In this document: in pieces, positions 1-7,653 of the stretch
Position numbering within the stretch: position 1 is the stretch's first letter
Layout: each line of letters begins with the position of its first letter
Made by a program: the position numbers and the translations under genes
Origin: Wenzhouxiangella limi
GTDB taxonomy: Bacteria; Pseudomonadota; Gammaproteobacteria; Xanthomonadales; Wenzhouxiangellaceae
Length of the DNA: 64,000 nucleotides
NCBI RefSeq assembly: GCF_010499265.1
Contig: NZ_JAAGSC010000031.1
Span: forward strand, 372,001 to 436,000
Direction of reading: 5' to 3'
Notes under the pieces: generated by a model
Seen by the model: only the letters and a program-made list of their open reading frames with translations
Database searches by the model: none
What the model was told of the DNA's origin: nothing

Positions 1-324
1 GGGATTCGACAGCTCAACGAGCACTGTATCGGATGCTACGCTGACCCCGGGCTTGGCAATGATGCGCTCCACCCGCCCGCCGCTGTCGGCGGGAATCCAG
101 CGAATGACTTTGGGCACCAGGCTGCCTGGCCCACGCACCTCACGCGTGAAGCTGCCGCGCTCGACCGTGTCGACCCAGGTCGACGATCGGGACGCGGTCG
201 GCAAGGCTGCTTCGATGTTCATGACGACCAGAACCAGCGCGGCGACCAACACCATGCCGCCGCCTATCCAGGCGATCTGGCGGCGTTTGCGATGGGTCTT
301 GAGTTCAGGGCGAATGATGTCCAT
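1..324 (-). CDS. HlyD-family periplasmic adaptor, N-terminal part only
   Basis: Membrane fusion subunit of a tripartite or ABC exporter, linking an inner-membrane pump to the periplasm. Only the first 108 codons are in the window; the rest runs off the left edge. Residues 1-16 are basic and cytoplasmic (MDIIRPELKTHRKRR), residues about 17-36 form one membrane anchor, and the periplasmic part begins with WVDTVERGSF and RWIPADSGGRVERI. That is the usual opening of MacA-like adaptors just before the lipoyl hairpin. The ATG at 324 was chosen because this opening matches the family; no strong Shine-Dalgarno precedes it. The family is clear. The exported substrate cannot be told from this part. Confidence 0.8.
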   Translation of the reverse strand, partial: MDIIRPELKTHRKRRQIAWIGGGMVLVAALVLVVMNIEAALPTASRSSTWVDTVERGSFTREVRGPGSLVPKVIRWIPADSGGRVERIIAKPGVSVASDTVLVELSNP

Positions 325-608
325 GCCGTCTTTCTAGCATGAAGCATGCCAAAGTTGTAACTGATTGAAATACCAGCTTTCTAATAACTGGCAGATGGGG
401 GATCCCGGCGTTGCTTTCCCGAAATCGGAATGCCCGTGTCCGCTCCCGAAGCGCGCCAGCGGCCAATCAATTCATCCGTATGGTCTCTACAACGTCGAAC
501 GCACACTCAAGCGGGTCACCATCAAGGATCTGGCGCTGCCGTGCGTGGACGGGAGGTTCTGAGTCGCGACGTGGATCCGGAAGTCCTGGACGATCCCGCC
601 GCCGGCCC
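325..608. other. Intergenic or degraded stretch, no supported gene
   Basis: This 284-base stretch lies between the adaptor gene and the SIMPL fragment. A 65-codon plus-strand frame (365-562) and overlapping frames exist, but none resembles a known family. Immediately before the adaptor start (336-351, minus strand) there is a TGGCATG-CTTC-ATGCT match to a sigma-54 promoter with GG and GC ten bases apart. It would put transcription start almost on the ATG, so it is only a weak candidate. Confidence 0.4.
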
Positions 609-1200
609 TCAGGGGCTGATCAGCGCCCGGGCGGATACCGACACGGTCACCGTTGTTCTGCCCGGCGCGGCCACCGGGGTGGCCATTTCGGCCGAATCTG
701 CGCTTGTTCGGGCCATGGACATGGCGCGCAAGCCTGGGTTCGGACCGTCATTGAGCGAAAGTTCGATGATTTCGGCCTGCTGCTTGTCGAGCAGCTGCGC
801 GGTTTGCTGTGCTTTTCGCTGCAGACTGGCGATGGCGGCTTCGAGCAGGGATTCCGAGGCCTGGCGATAGGCGGCCGGCGATAGTGAATAGCCCAGATGC
901 TGCACCTGAAGTCCCTGGGCCTGTAGTTCAGCCACGGCCGCCAGAACGGCGGGGCTGTCGAGGCTGCTCAGGCGCAAGCTTTGCTGGGCCTGCCAGATGG
1001 GCTGCTCCAGCGTCTCGGGATCATCGCGGCGACTGTAGACCGGGTGCACGTTGTACTGCTGGGTCTGGTAATCGACACCGTCTGTTTCGCCAAGGATTTC
1101 CAGGGCCTGGGTCATGGCCTGATTCACCTGATGCTGCAGTGCGGTGCTGTCCGGTCCTCTGACCATAAACTGAAGGACGGCGCTCAGCAGGTACTTGCGT
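609..1200 (-). pseudogene. SIMPL-domain (DUF541/YggE-like) protein, 5' end missing
   Basis: C-terminal three quarters of a periplasmic SIMPL-domain protein, a family of unclear function found in cell envelopes. The frame reads LLSAVLQFMVRGPDSTALQ, then a NVHPVYSRRD strand and a SPAAYRQASESLLEAAI helix, and ends with a TVTVSVSARAL strand. These follow the order of domain elements in YggE-like proteins. The expected signal peptide and first beta strands, about 45-60 residues, are absent. Upstream of about 1200 the same frame runs into sequence that is antisense to a cmoA fragment, so the open frame back to 1343 is artificial. The gene is broken at the junction described in the findings. Confidence 0.6.
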
Positions 1201-1427
1201 TCGAACCTGCGAATGCACAGACCTGGATGGACGAACACCATCTCGACTTCAAGCGTGCCCAGGGCTGCTCCGATCTCGAAATCACGCGCAAGCGCCAGGC
1301 CCTGGAAAACGTGCTCATCCCCGAAACCCGCGAAGCGCACCACCGGCGCCTAAAGCAGGCCGGCTTCGCCGAAGTGCACGACTGGTTCCAGGCGTTCAAC
1401 TTCTGCTGCATCGCTGCGGTGCAGTAG
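1200..1427 (+). pseudogene. cmoA: cmoA 3' fragment (carboxy-S-adenosyl-L-methionine synthase)
   Basis: CmoA makes carboxy-SAM, the donor CmoB uses to build the cmo5U34 wobble base of tRNA. Only the last 75 codons are present. They contain HHLDFKRAQGCSDLEI, KRQALENVL and WFQAFNF, which match the conserved C-terminus of CmoA. Homology starts abruptly at Phe-Glu (about 1200), exactly where the head-to-head SIMPL fragment starts, and the SAM-binding core is missing. cmoB follows 153 bases downstream on the same strand, the usual cmoA-cmoB order. The fragment cannot be functional as read. Confidence 0.8.
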
Positions 1428-1580
1428 AAAACCGATCTCGCGCAGAGGCGCAGGGAGAAAAGGCGCCTGAAAAGAGCAAGGGATCAAAGGGCAAGGCGAA
1501 AGGAAAAACTTACGAAGTACGAATAACGGCTCAATGGGTCAACGGGTTAACGAACCAGCGAACCAGCGAACGGAAAGCGA

Positions 1581-2483
1581 ATGGCGGCGAACCTCGACCT
1601 GACAACCTACTTCGATCGAACGACTGCCGCCCGCCTCGAAGCAACGATCGTGCAACGAACCCACCACGGCGATCTGTCGAAATGGCAAGTGGCGCCTGAT
1701 GCATTACCCGAAGTCGAAACCGGCTGGCGCATCGACGACAGCGTGTTGGTCGCCGGTGCACCGTTCGACGGTCCAGGAGCGCTGACCAAAACCCTGAAGA
1801 CCCTGATCCCGTGGCGCAAGGGGCCGCTGAACCTCGGCGGTGTCGTCATGGACACCGAATGGCGTTCGGACTGGAAGTGGAACCGGATCGCGCCGCATCT
1901 GGAACTCGAGGGCAAGCGCGTGCTCGACATCGGCGCCGGCAACGGTTACTTCGGCTGGCGCATGCTCGATGCCGGCGCGCGAGGTCGTCGCCTGCGACCC
2001 CACCGTCGTGTTCTGGATGCAGTACCGAGCCATCCGGCACTTCACCGGCGATTGCGCCAATCGGCTCCTGCCGTTGAAGTTCGAGGACCTGCTCGGGCAG
2101 GCCGATTACGACGCGGCGTTGTCGCTCGGCGTGCTCTACTACCTCAAAGGACCGCTCGAACATCTCCAGCGGATCCGCGACCAGCTTGCGCGCGGCCGAA
2201 CCGCCGTCGTCGAGACGCTGATCATTCCCGGCAGCGAGGACGACGAACTCGATCCGCCCGACCGCTACGCCAACATGCGCAACGTTTATCACCCGCCGAC
2301 CGAGTCGCGCGTGCTGCGCTGGATGGCCGAGGCCGGATTCGACGATTCCCGGGTCGTCGACGCAACGCCCACTACCATCCACGAACAGCGCGCCACCGAG
2401 TGGATGCCGTTCCAGTCCCTGGCCCGCGCGCTTACTGAAGACGGCGCCTGGACGATCGAAGGCCACCCACCCCCGCTGCGCGC
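1581..2483 (+). pseudogene. cmoB: cmoB, frameshifted and cut at its 3' end (tRNA U34 carboxymethyltransferase)
   Basis: CmoB transfers the carboxymethyl group of carboxy-SAM to 5-hydroxyuridine at tRNA position 34. The first frame starts at 1581 and gives [25 protein letters not shown] and the SAM loop [15 protein letters not shown]. At about 1978, in a GC repeat, the frame changes by a net two-base loss or one-base gain. It then continues as [36 protein letters not shown] and [14 protein letters not shown]. The reading ends at EGHPPPLRA, about six residues short of the usual end, where it meets purT. Nearly every family motif is present, so the shift may be a sequencing error. Confidence 0.8.
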
Positions 2484-3450
2484 AACGGAAGCCGCTGGAC
2501 CGTATGACCCGATCTCCGGCCCGGTTCCGCCCAGGGGCAGACCGCGGAAAGCGCGTACGTGCAGCGCGAATTCCGTCAGCGGCTGCGAGATCAGCGTGAC
2601 CATCCCGGTATCGTGCGGGCGCGGCGAGACTTCGCTGAACCAGACCTCGTGCCCTTGACGAACAACTCGACGCCGAACAGCCCGAGACCGCCGAGCGCCC
2701 CGGTGATTTTCGAGGCGATCTCGCGCGAGCGGGCCAGCCCAGCTTCGCTCATGGGCTGGGGTTGCCAGGACTCCCGGTAGTCACCGTCTTCCTGCCGGTG
2801 CCAGATCGGCTCGCAGAACGACGTACCGCCGACGTGGCGGACCGTGAGCAGCGTGATCTCATAGTCGAATTCGATCAGCGACTCGACGATGACCTTGCCC
2901 TGCCCTGCCGCCCTCCTGCGCGTAACGCCACGCGGCCTCGAGATCGTCCTCGCCCCGCAGCAGCGACTGGCCCTTACCCGATGAACTCATGATCGGCTTG
3001 ACGATGTTGGGGAAGCCGATCTTGTGGGCTGTAAGTTGGAAAGACTCCCAGGTGTCGGCGAACTCGTAGTTCGAGGTCGGCAGCTCCAGATCCTCGGCCG
3101 CCGGCCGACGGATGCCTTCGCGGTTCATCGTCAGCTGCCCGGGCCGTGGGCACGACGTTGAAGCCCTGCGCTTCAAGTTCGACGAGCGCGTCGGTCGCGA
3201 TCGCCTCGATCTCCGGCACGATGAACGCCGGCCTCTCGCGGTGTGCAATCTCTTTCAGCGCTTCGCCGTCGAGCATTGAGATCACGTGGCTCCGATCGGC
3301 CACCTGCATTGCCGGGGCCTGTTCGTAGCGGTCGAGCACGATCACCTCGCAGCCCAGCCGCTTGAGCTCGATCACGACTTCCTTGCCCAGCTCACCGCCG
3401 CCGCACAGCATCACTCGGGTTGCGGTTTCGAAAAACGGTGTCCCGATCAT
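2483..3450 (-). pseudogene. purT: purT fragment with three frameshifts (formate-dependent GAR transformylase)
   Basis: PurT is the ATP-grasp enzyme that formylates GAR with formate in purine synthesis. From the ATG at 3450 the frame reads [30 protein letters not shown] and [16 protein letters not shown]. It shifts near 3140 to [18 protein letters not shown] and [13 protein letters not shown]. It shifts near 2905 to [15 protein letters not shown] and [14 protein letters not shown], and near 2660 to [18 protein letters not shown] and YGPAAS. It then stops matching at about 2483, around residue 290 of the usual 390. Every motif is well conserved, so the three shifts look more like sequence errors or very recent decay than old decay. 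The loss of the C-terminus is a separate event. Confidence 0.8.
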
Positions 3451-3625
3451 CTTGGCTTGTTCTTCCCGGTCGTCGAGCCGATCAGAAGGTCCGGTCGCCC
3501 GGTTCGCATCGAACGGCCGCGCGCTCTTCCATCAACCGGGAAAGTCTAGCCCGACCGCGACTCGCGACCGGGAGCGGGTGTTGGATCGGGTTCTCCAGCG
3601 GGTCCGGCACGTCGGATCGCCGGGG

Positions 3626-3658
3626 TTGACAAATCCGGAATCTCTGGCAAAATATAAC
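3626..3658 (+). promoter_or_regulatory. Candidate promoter for the membrane-protein/XRE pair
   Basis: A perfect TTGACA (3626-3631) is followed by an AT-rich AAATATAAC patch that contains TATAAC (3653-3658). The spacing is 21 bases, longer than ideal, so the exact -10 is uncertain. The patch is clearly AT-rich against its surroundings and lies 73 bases upstream of the first gene. Confidence 0.4.
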
Positions 3659-3671
3659 CTAAAGGTATCAT

Positions 3672-3689
3672 TTAGTAACTCTTAGTAAC
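3672..3689 (+). repeat. Tandem TTAGTAAC direct repeat, possible operator
   Basis: Two perfect copies of TTAGTAAC (3672-3679 and 3682-3689) have a 10-base period, one helical turn, and sit between the promoter-like patch and the first gene. Such placement suits binding by the XRE-type regulator encoded by the second gene of the pair. Binding is inferred from position only. Confidence 0.4.
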
Positions 3690-3731
3690 CTTTTTGGAAC
3701 CCTTGAATTACGGCCCCTCCGGAGAAATCGC

Positions 3732-4202
3732 ATGAATGCACGAAGCCCCACCTCGCCAGCAGAACTCGCCGATCGCACCGTTCAACTGGTGGCCTACTCG
3801 ATGTTTGCCATTGCACTGGTGTTCTGCCTGTCGGTCGCCGAGTTCTTCGTAAGCGAATCGATTGCCTCGGTGATCGATATCGCAGTCAAGGTACTGGGAA
3901 TCGCCATTCTCGGGTTGATGGCGTTGCTGTTCTTTGCGAAGATTCGGCCGATGAGCGCGAGCCAGCGCCGTCAGCATCTGGTCGAAGACGGCTTTCTGCA
4001 AACCGCTTTCCGCAAAGCCATGGCCAATTCCTGGATGGTGAGCTTCCTGGTGCTCGTGCTGCTACAAGCGCTGGACAACCTGGTGCTGGAACGGCTTCCG
4101 TCCATGCCGCTGGAGATCACCATCAAGGCCGTGCTGGCCCTGATGCTGCTGCTGTTCAGCATCTTTTTCCTGTTTTACACCCGGTCGAGCAGCGATGAGT
4201 GA
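3732..4202 (+). CDS. Four-helix inner-membrane protein of an XRE-regulator pair
   Basis: 156 residues. Hydrophobic segments at about 18-40, 47-69, 98-117 and 128-150 predict four membrane spans, with a basic loop (KIRPMSASQRRQH) after the second. There are no catalytic motifs. The stop overlaps the start of the downstream XRE gene by eight bases, so the two are translated as a unit. Small polytopic proteins paired with a 70-residue Cro/CI-type regulator are common in bacteria (DUF2178/DUF2975-like pairs), and their role is mostly unknown. I assign no function beyond membrane protein. Confidence 0.75.
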   Translation: MNARSPTSPAELADRTVQLVAYSMFAIALVFCLSVAEFFVSESIASVIDIAVKVLGIAILGLMALLFFAKIRPMSASQRRQHLVEDGFLQTAFRKAMANSWMVSFLVLVLLQALDNLVLERLPSMPLEITIKAVLALMLLLFSIFFLFYTRSSSDE

Positions 4203-4407
4203 GCGACTGGACAACAGGATTCGGGTGTTCCGCGCCGAGCACCGGCTGAGCCAGGCCGAACTGGCCGACGCGATCGGCGTCTCGCGAAAGACCATCAGCA
4301 CCATCGAAGTCGGTCGATTCGTGCCGTCGACGATCATTGCGCTGAAGATCGCGCGCTACTTCAAGGTGCCGCTGGAGGAAATCTTCGTCCTGAACGACGA
4401 GGCCTGA
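4195..4407 (+). CDS. Short XRE/Cro-type transcriptional regulator
   Basis: 70 residues, essentially one helix-turn-helix domain. The motif LSQAELADAIGVSRKTISTI (residues about 18-37) is the classic HTH, and YFKVPLEEIFVLND closes the fold. The YozG/YgzD-like length and the eight-base overlap with the upstream membrane-protein gene suggest autoregulation of the pair. The tandem TTAGTAAC repeat 5' of the first gene is a candidate site. Function as a DNA-binding protein is near certain; the target is inferred. Confidence 0.9.
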   Translation: MSERLDNRIRVFRAEHRLSQAELADAIGVSRKTISTIEVGRFVPSTIIALKIARYFKVPLEEIFVLNDEA

Positions 4408-4584
4408 GGCCGGTTCAACGTTCCGGCATAACCGCTTGAGCGCGACCACCAATTCATGAACGGCAGGGCCGGCACTCGCCGCCCCCGTGAGCCCGCTTGA
4501 CCTGATTTCAACCCGAAACCGTCATCCGAAGCGCTCCCGCTCAGCTCGCACCAATTCTTTTCCTTGACCAATGGAGATCCACAC

Positions 4585-5964
4585 ATGAATGCGCTTTTCC
4601 GAATGAACATCACCTTGCTCCTCGTTCTCGGTGCGGCCGCGCTGGGTGCCGAAACGCCGGCCGATTGGCCTGCCGGTTACTGGCGAGGGACGCTGCAGGC
4701 CGGCGAACAAGAGCTGGAAATCGTCTATCGCCTCGAAATGGATGCCGACGGCGCATGGGCCGGAAGCATGGACGTGCCCGCCCAGGGCGCCTCGGGCCTG
4801 CCGCTGCAATCGGTCGAGATCTCTGGCGATTCGATCATGATTACGATGCCGATGGCGGGCGACGCACGCTTCCGGGGCCGGTGGACGGCTGCAGAAGAAC
4901 GCGTTGAAGGTCGATTCAGCCAGGCCGGACAGTCCTTCCCGATGGTGCTCAAGCGCGCGGAACGGGGTGAAGCCGGCCCGGTTCGGCCGCAGGAACCGAA
5001 GCCGCCGCTGCCTTACCGTTCGGAGTCCGTCAGGTTTTCGAACCTCGGCACGACTTTGGCCGGGACGGTTACGCTGCCCGGTGACGACGGTCGGCACGCG
5101 GGAGTCGTGCTGGTTTCCGGCGCCGGGCCGCAGGACCGCGACGGGACGTTCATGAATCACCGTTGGTTGCTGGTAATGGCTGACCACCTGACCCGCGCCG
5201 GCTTTGCGGTGCTTCGGTTCGACGAGCGCGGCGTGGGGGAATCGGAAGGAGATTTCGCGACGGCCACCGCCGGGCAGCTGGCCGGCGATATCGCCGCTGC
5301 GGCCGATTTCCTGCGCGGCCACGACTCGGTGGACCGAGGGCAGGTCGGAATCATTGCCCACTCCGAGGGCGGGAGGCTCAGCGCACTGGCCATCGAAAAC
5401 CAACAGGCGGCCGATGCGCTGGTGCTGCTCGGCGCGCCGGCCCTACCCGGCATCGCGGGACTGAACGCCCAGGCTGCGCAATCCCCCATCGCTGCTCTTC
5501 AGCTTGCAGTAGCCGAGGCTTCCCTGCGGCTCGAGCCCGGCGCGAATCCCGAACCGGCCATGCGTGCTGCAGCCGAGCAACTGCTGGCCAGCCTGGCCGA
5601 AGACCAGCTCGCGGCGTTCGGCGGCAACGAAAGCCTGATCGTCAACCAACTGGTGCAGGCGCTGGGCCAACCGCAGACGCAATTCACGCTGAGCTTCGAC
5701 CCGCGACCCGCACTACGGTCAGCCGGCATCCCGGTGCTGGCGCTATACGGCAGCAAGGACCAACAGGTGGATGTCGCCGGCGCGGCAGAAGCCTTGCGCG
5801 ATGCGCTGGGGGATCGTGGCGATGTCCGCACGCTTGGCGGACTGAACCATTTCTTCCAGGAGGCCGAAAGCGGCGCGCCGAGCGAATACGCGACGATCGA
5901 ACAGACGATCTCGCCGGTAGCGCTGAAGGCGGTCGCGGAATGGCTCCGATCGAACGCGCAATGA
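4585..5964 (+). CDS. Secreted alpha/beta hydrolase
   Basis: 459 residues from the ATG at 4585, which has a GGAG eight bases upstream and a fitting signal peptide (MNALFRMNITLLLVLGAAAL). The open frame itself extends upstream to an ATG at 4564. After the signal come an N-terminal beta region (about 25-130) and an alpha/beta-hydrolase core (about 150-455). The core has the oxyanion loop VSGAGPQDRDG, the nucleophile elbow IIAHSEGG, an acid region YGSKDQQVD and the histidine in GGLNHFFQE. The elbow has Ala instead of Gly at its first position. Such proteins are usually annotated as S9-like or alpha/beta-fold hydrolases; the substrate cannot be told. It stands alone between the XRE pair and the mobile-element remnants. 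Confidence 0.8.
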   Translation: MNALFRMNITLLLVLGAAALGAETPADWPAGYWRGTLQAGEQELEIVYRLEMDADGAWAGSMDVPAQGASGLPLQSVEISGDSIMITMPMAGDARFRGRWTAAEERVEGRFSQAGQSFPMVLKRAERGEAGPVRPQEPKPPLPYRSESVRFSNLGTTLAGTVTLPGDDGRHAGVVLVSGAGPQDRDGTFMNHRWLLVMADHLTRAGFAVLRFDERGVGESEGDFATATAGQLAGDIAAAADFLRGHDSVDRGQVGIIAHSEGGRLSALAIENQQAADALVLLGAPALPGIAGLNAQAAQSPIAALQLAVAEASLRLEPGANPEPAMRAAAEQLLASLAEDQLAAFGGNESLIVNQLVQALGQPQTQFTLSFDPRPALRSAGIPVLALYGSKDQQVDVAGAAEALRDALGDRGDVRTLGGLNHFFQEAESGAPSEYATIEQTISPVALKAVAEWLRSNAQ

Positions 5965-6036
5965 CAGGGTCGATTGGTCGCCGGCAGCCGGATCGCCTTC
6001 CCGGTCCACGAAACAACACGCTAACGAAACGCGCCG

Positions 6037-6780
6037 CCCGGCGACGCGCTTCGGCTCCACATGCTGTTTCTCGATGGGGTCTACGTGGTGGATTCGCCCC
6101 ACGACAACCGAGCCCGATTCCATTGGGTACGCGAACCGACGTCGGCCCAGTTGACGCAACTGGCCCACACCACCGCCCGCCGGGTGGGGCGGATGCTGGA
6201 ACGCGAAGGCTTACTGGAGCGCGACATCGAGCAGCTTGACTTTAGCGATGTGCTGGACGAAGAGGACCCAGCGCAGGCAATGGAGGCTTTGCGACTTTCC
6301 GCGCCAGCGTAATGAAGCGAAGCCGGAATGCCGTTGCGCGTGACCGATCTGGTCGGCCACTCCATCACCTACCGCATTGCCATCGGCCCACACCGCGGCC
6401 GCAAGGTATTCACCCTCCAGACTCTACCGACTTTCGATAAGCAGGACTGGGCAACTGGCGGCCCCGGCAACGTGGCGGGGTTCTCCTTGCACGCCGGTGT
6501 GGCGGTCAAAGCCTGCCAGCGCGACAAACTCGAGCGACTGTGCGGATACATCTGCCGTCCTCCCGTGTCGGAAAAGCGCCTGTTCCTGACGGCACGCGGC
6601 GACATCGGCTACACACTGAAAACCCCGTACCGCCACGGAACGACCGACGTGATCTTCGAGCTACTGGATTTCATCGCTCGGCTGGCGGCGCTTGTGCCGC
6701 CGCCGCGTCTCAACTTAACCCGCTTCCACGGCCTATTCGCACCCAACAGCCCGTACTTGTTGATTTGCACCCAAAAGTGA
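6037..6780 (+). mobile_element. IS91-family transposase remnant
   Basis: Decayed C-terminal half of an IS91/ISCR-type Y2 rolling-circle transposase. One frame gives LRLHMLFLDGVYVV, FHWVREPTSAQL, RVGRMLEREGLLERD, then two consecutive in-frame stops (TAA-TGA at 6310-6315). It resumes as HSITYRIAIGPHRGRKVFTL, AGFSLHAGVAVKA, LERLCGYICRPPVSEKRL, LKTPYRHGTT, LDFIARLAALVPPPR and LTRFHGLFAPNS. The family match is strong, but the N-terminal zinc-ribbon and first HUH parts are gone. After FAPNS (about 6750) the frame leaves the family consensus and enters the 57-bp inverted-repeat element. It is dead as a transposase. Confidence 0.85.
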
Positions 6781-6814
6781 CCCCCGAGGGATCAACTATC
6801 GGTGCAAATCAACA
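6758..6814. repeat. 57-bp inverted-repeat element with TG...CA ends
   Basis: A perfect 14-base inverted repeat: TGTTGATTTGCACC at 6758-6771 and its complement at 6801-6814, with a 29-base centre. Similarity continues inward (GTGACCCC against TTGATCCC). A third, diverged copy, TTGATTCTCACC, lies on the minus strand at 6850-6839. Repeated TTGATTT.CACC blocks with TG/CA termini recall the multiple terminal repeats of IS21-family elements, so this may be a joined pair of ends whose interior was lost. No target duplication is evident. Confidence 0.55.
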
Positions 6815-6880
6815 CGCCGAGACGCGATCGAACTCTGGGGTGAGAATCAAGTGCCTGGTTCGGCGCTTTTTTCGCTTAGC

Positions 6881-6991
6881 TTTTCCATCGCCAAGCTGTC
6901 GGTCGCCAAGGACCTGCGGGCCAGCCCAAAGAAAGACGTTAAGCGAATCCTCGACCGCATCGAAGCGCTTCAGAACGATCTCCTGGGCGCG
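6881..6991 (+). pseudogene. RelE/ParE toxin remnant
   Basis: A 37-codon stretch reads IAKLSVAKDLRASPKKDVKR and ILDRIEALQNDLLGA, a good match to the N-terminal helices of RelE-type mRNA interferases (pattern SAVKDLR..PKKDVKRILDRIEAL). The frame then leaves the family, and the C-terminal sheet with the catalytic residues is missing. No matching antitoxin gene lies upstream. It sits between the inverted-repeat element and an apparently intact toxin-antitoxin pair on the other strand, so the strip has collected such modules more than once. Confidence 0.6.
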
Positions 6992-7032
6992 AGAAACAAG
7001 CAGGAAGTGAACTGTCACCATCCAGCTCAAAC

Positions 7033-7317
7033 TTATTGAACCGGTGAGAGGCTTACTTTCACGCCCAAGCTGTTCAGCACGCGCAAAACGGTGTCGTATC
7101 TCGGCTTGGCACCGGGTGCCATTGCTTTGTAAAGACTTTCTCTGCCAAGCCCTGTCTGTTCGGCGATTTGGGTCATGCCGCGAGCCTTTGCGACATTGCC
7201 AACCGCAGAAAGAAAGACATCCGGATTCTCATCTTCAAGGGCCGCCGTCAGGTACTCCGCAATTGTCAATTCGTCATCGAGATAAACACTGGGGTCAAAG
7301 TCAGTGACCTTTGTCAT
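7033..7317 (-). CDS. HigA-type antitoxin (addiction-module antidote)
   Basis: 94 residues. The N-terminal part (TDFDPSVYLDDELTIAEYL) and the HTH region ARGMTQIAEQTGLGRESLYK (residues about 45-64) identify the HI1420-type antidote family. It ends with the usual ..VLRVLNSLGVKVSL. The start at 7317 follows the toxin stop by four bases, so toxin comes first and antitoxin second, the reverse of most TA operons but normal for HigBA-like pairs. It should neutralise the upstream toxin and, through the HTH, repress the shared promoter at the palindrome 7628-7643. Confidence 0.9.
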   Translation of the reverse strand: MTKVTDFDPSVYLDDELTIAEYLTAALEDENPDVFLSAVGNVAKARGMTQIAEQTGLGRESLYKAMAPGAKPRYDTVLRVLNSLGVKVSLSPVQ

Positions 7318-7321
7318 AGGT

Positions 7322-7618
7322 TCATTCCTCAATCTCATCCAATAGCTTCTTGGCGCGCTCAATATCACGACGCTGCGTGGTTTTCGATCCGCCACATAGC
7401 AACAGGAGCACGACATTCTTTCTTCTTGAAAAATACACCCGGTAGCCGGGTCCGAAATGAATTCTCATCTCCCGGATTGCGGGTCCGACCGATTTGCAGT
7501 CCCCGAGATTGCCAAGTCTGGCTGAATCGAGGCGGGCGATAATTCGCGCCTTCGCACGTCTATCGCGTAATCGATTCAGCCACTTGTCGAAGACGTCGGT
7601 CTGGCGAATCTGATACAC
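7322..7618 (-). CDS. HigB/RelE-type toxin of a type II TA system
   Basis: 98 residues from a GTG at 7618. The sequence YQIRQTDVFDKWLNRLRDR, ..RIIARLDSARLGNLGDCKSV, IREMRIHFGPGYRVYF and VLLLLCGGSKTTQRRDIERA matches the Gp49/HI1419 toxin family, probable ribosome-dependent or independent mRNA interferases. I prefer GTG at 7618 over the upstream ATGs (7648/7645) because the family begins at this Val-Tyr and because a good promoter overlaps the upstream ATGs. With that promoter the transcript would begin at or very near the GTG, so translation would be leaderless. The antitoxin follows at four bases. Confidence 0.88.
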   Translation of the reverse strand: MYQIRQTDVFDKWLNRLRDRRAKARIIARLDSARLGNLGDCKSVGPAIREMRIHFGPGYRVYFSRRKNVVLLLLCGGSKTTQRRDIERAKKLLDEIEE

Positions 7619-7624
7619 AAGCCA

Positions 7625-7653
7625 ATCGTATCCGATTGGATACATCAAGTCAA
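7625..7653 (-). promoter_or_regulatory. TA promoter with palindromic operator
   Basis: On the minus strand TTGACT (7653-7648) is separated by exactly 17 bases from TACGAT (7630-7625). The palindrome GTATCC-GATT-GGATAC (7628-7643) covers the -10 and most of the spacer. This is the layout expected for autorepression by the HTH antitoxin. The -10 ends six bases before the toxin GTG. Confidence 0.7.
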
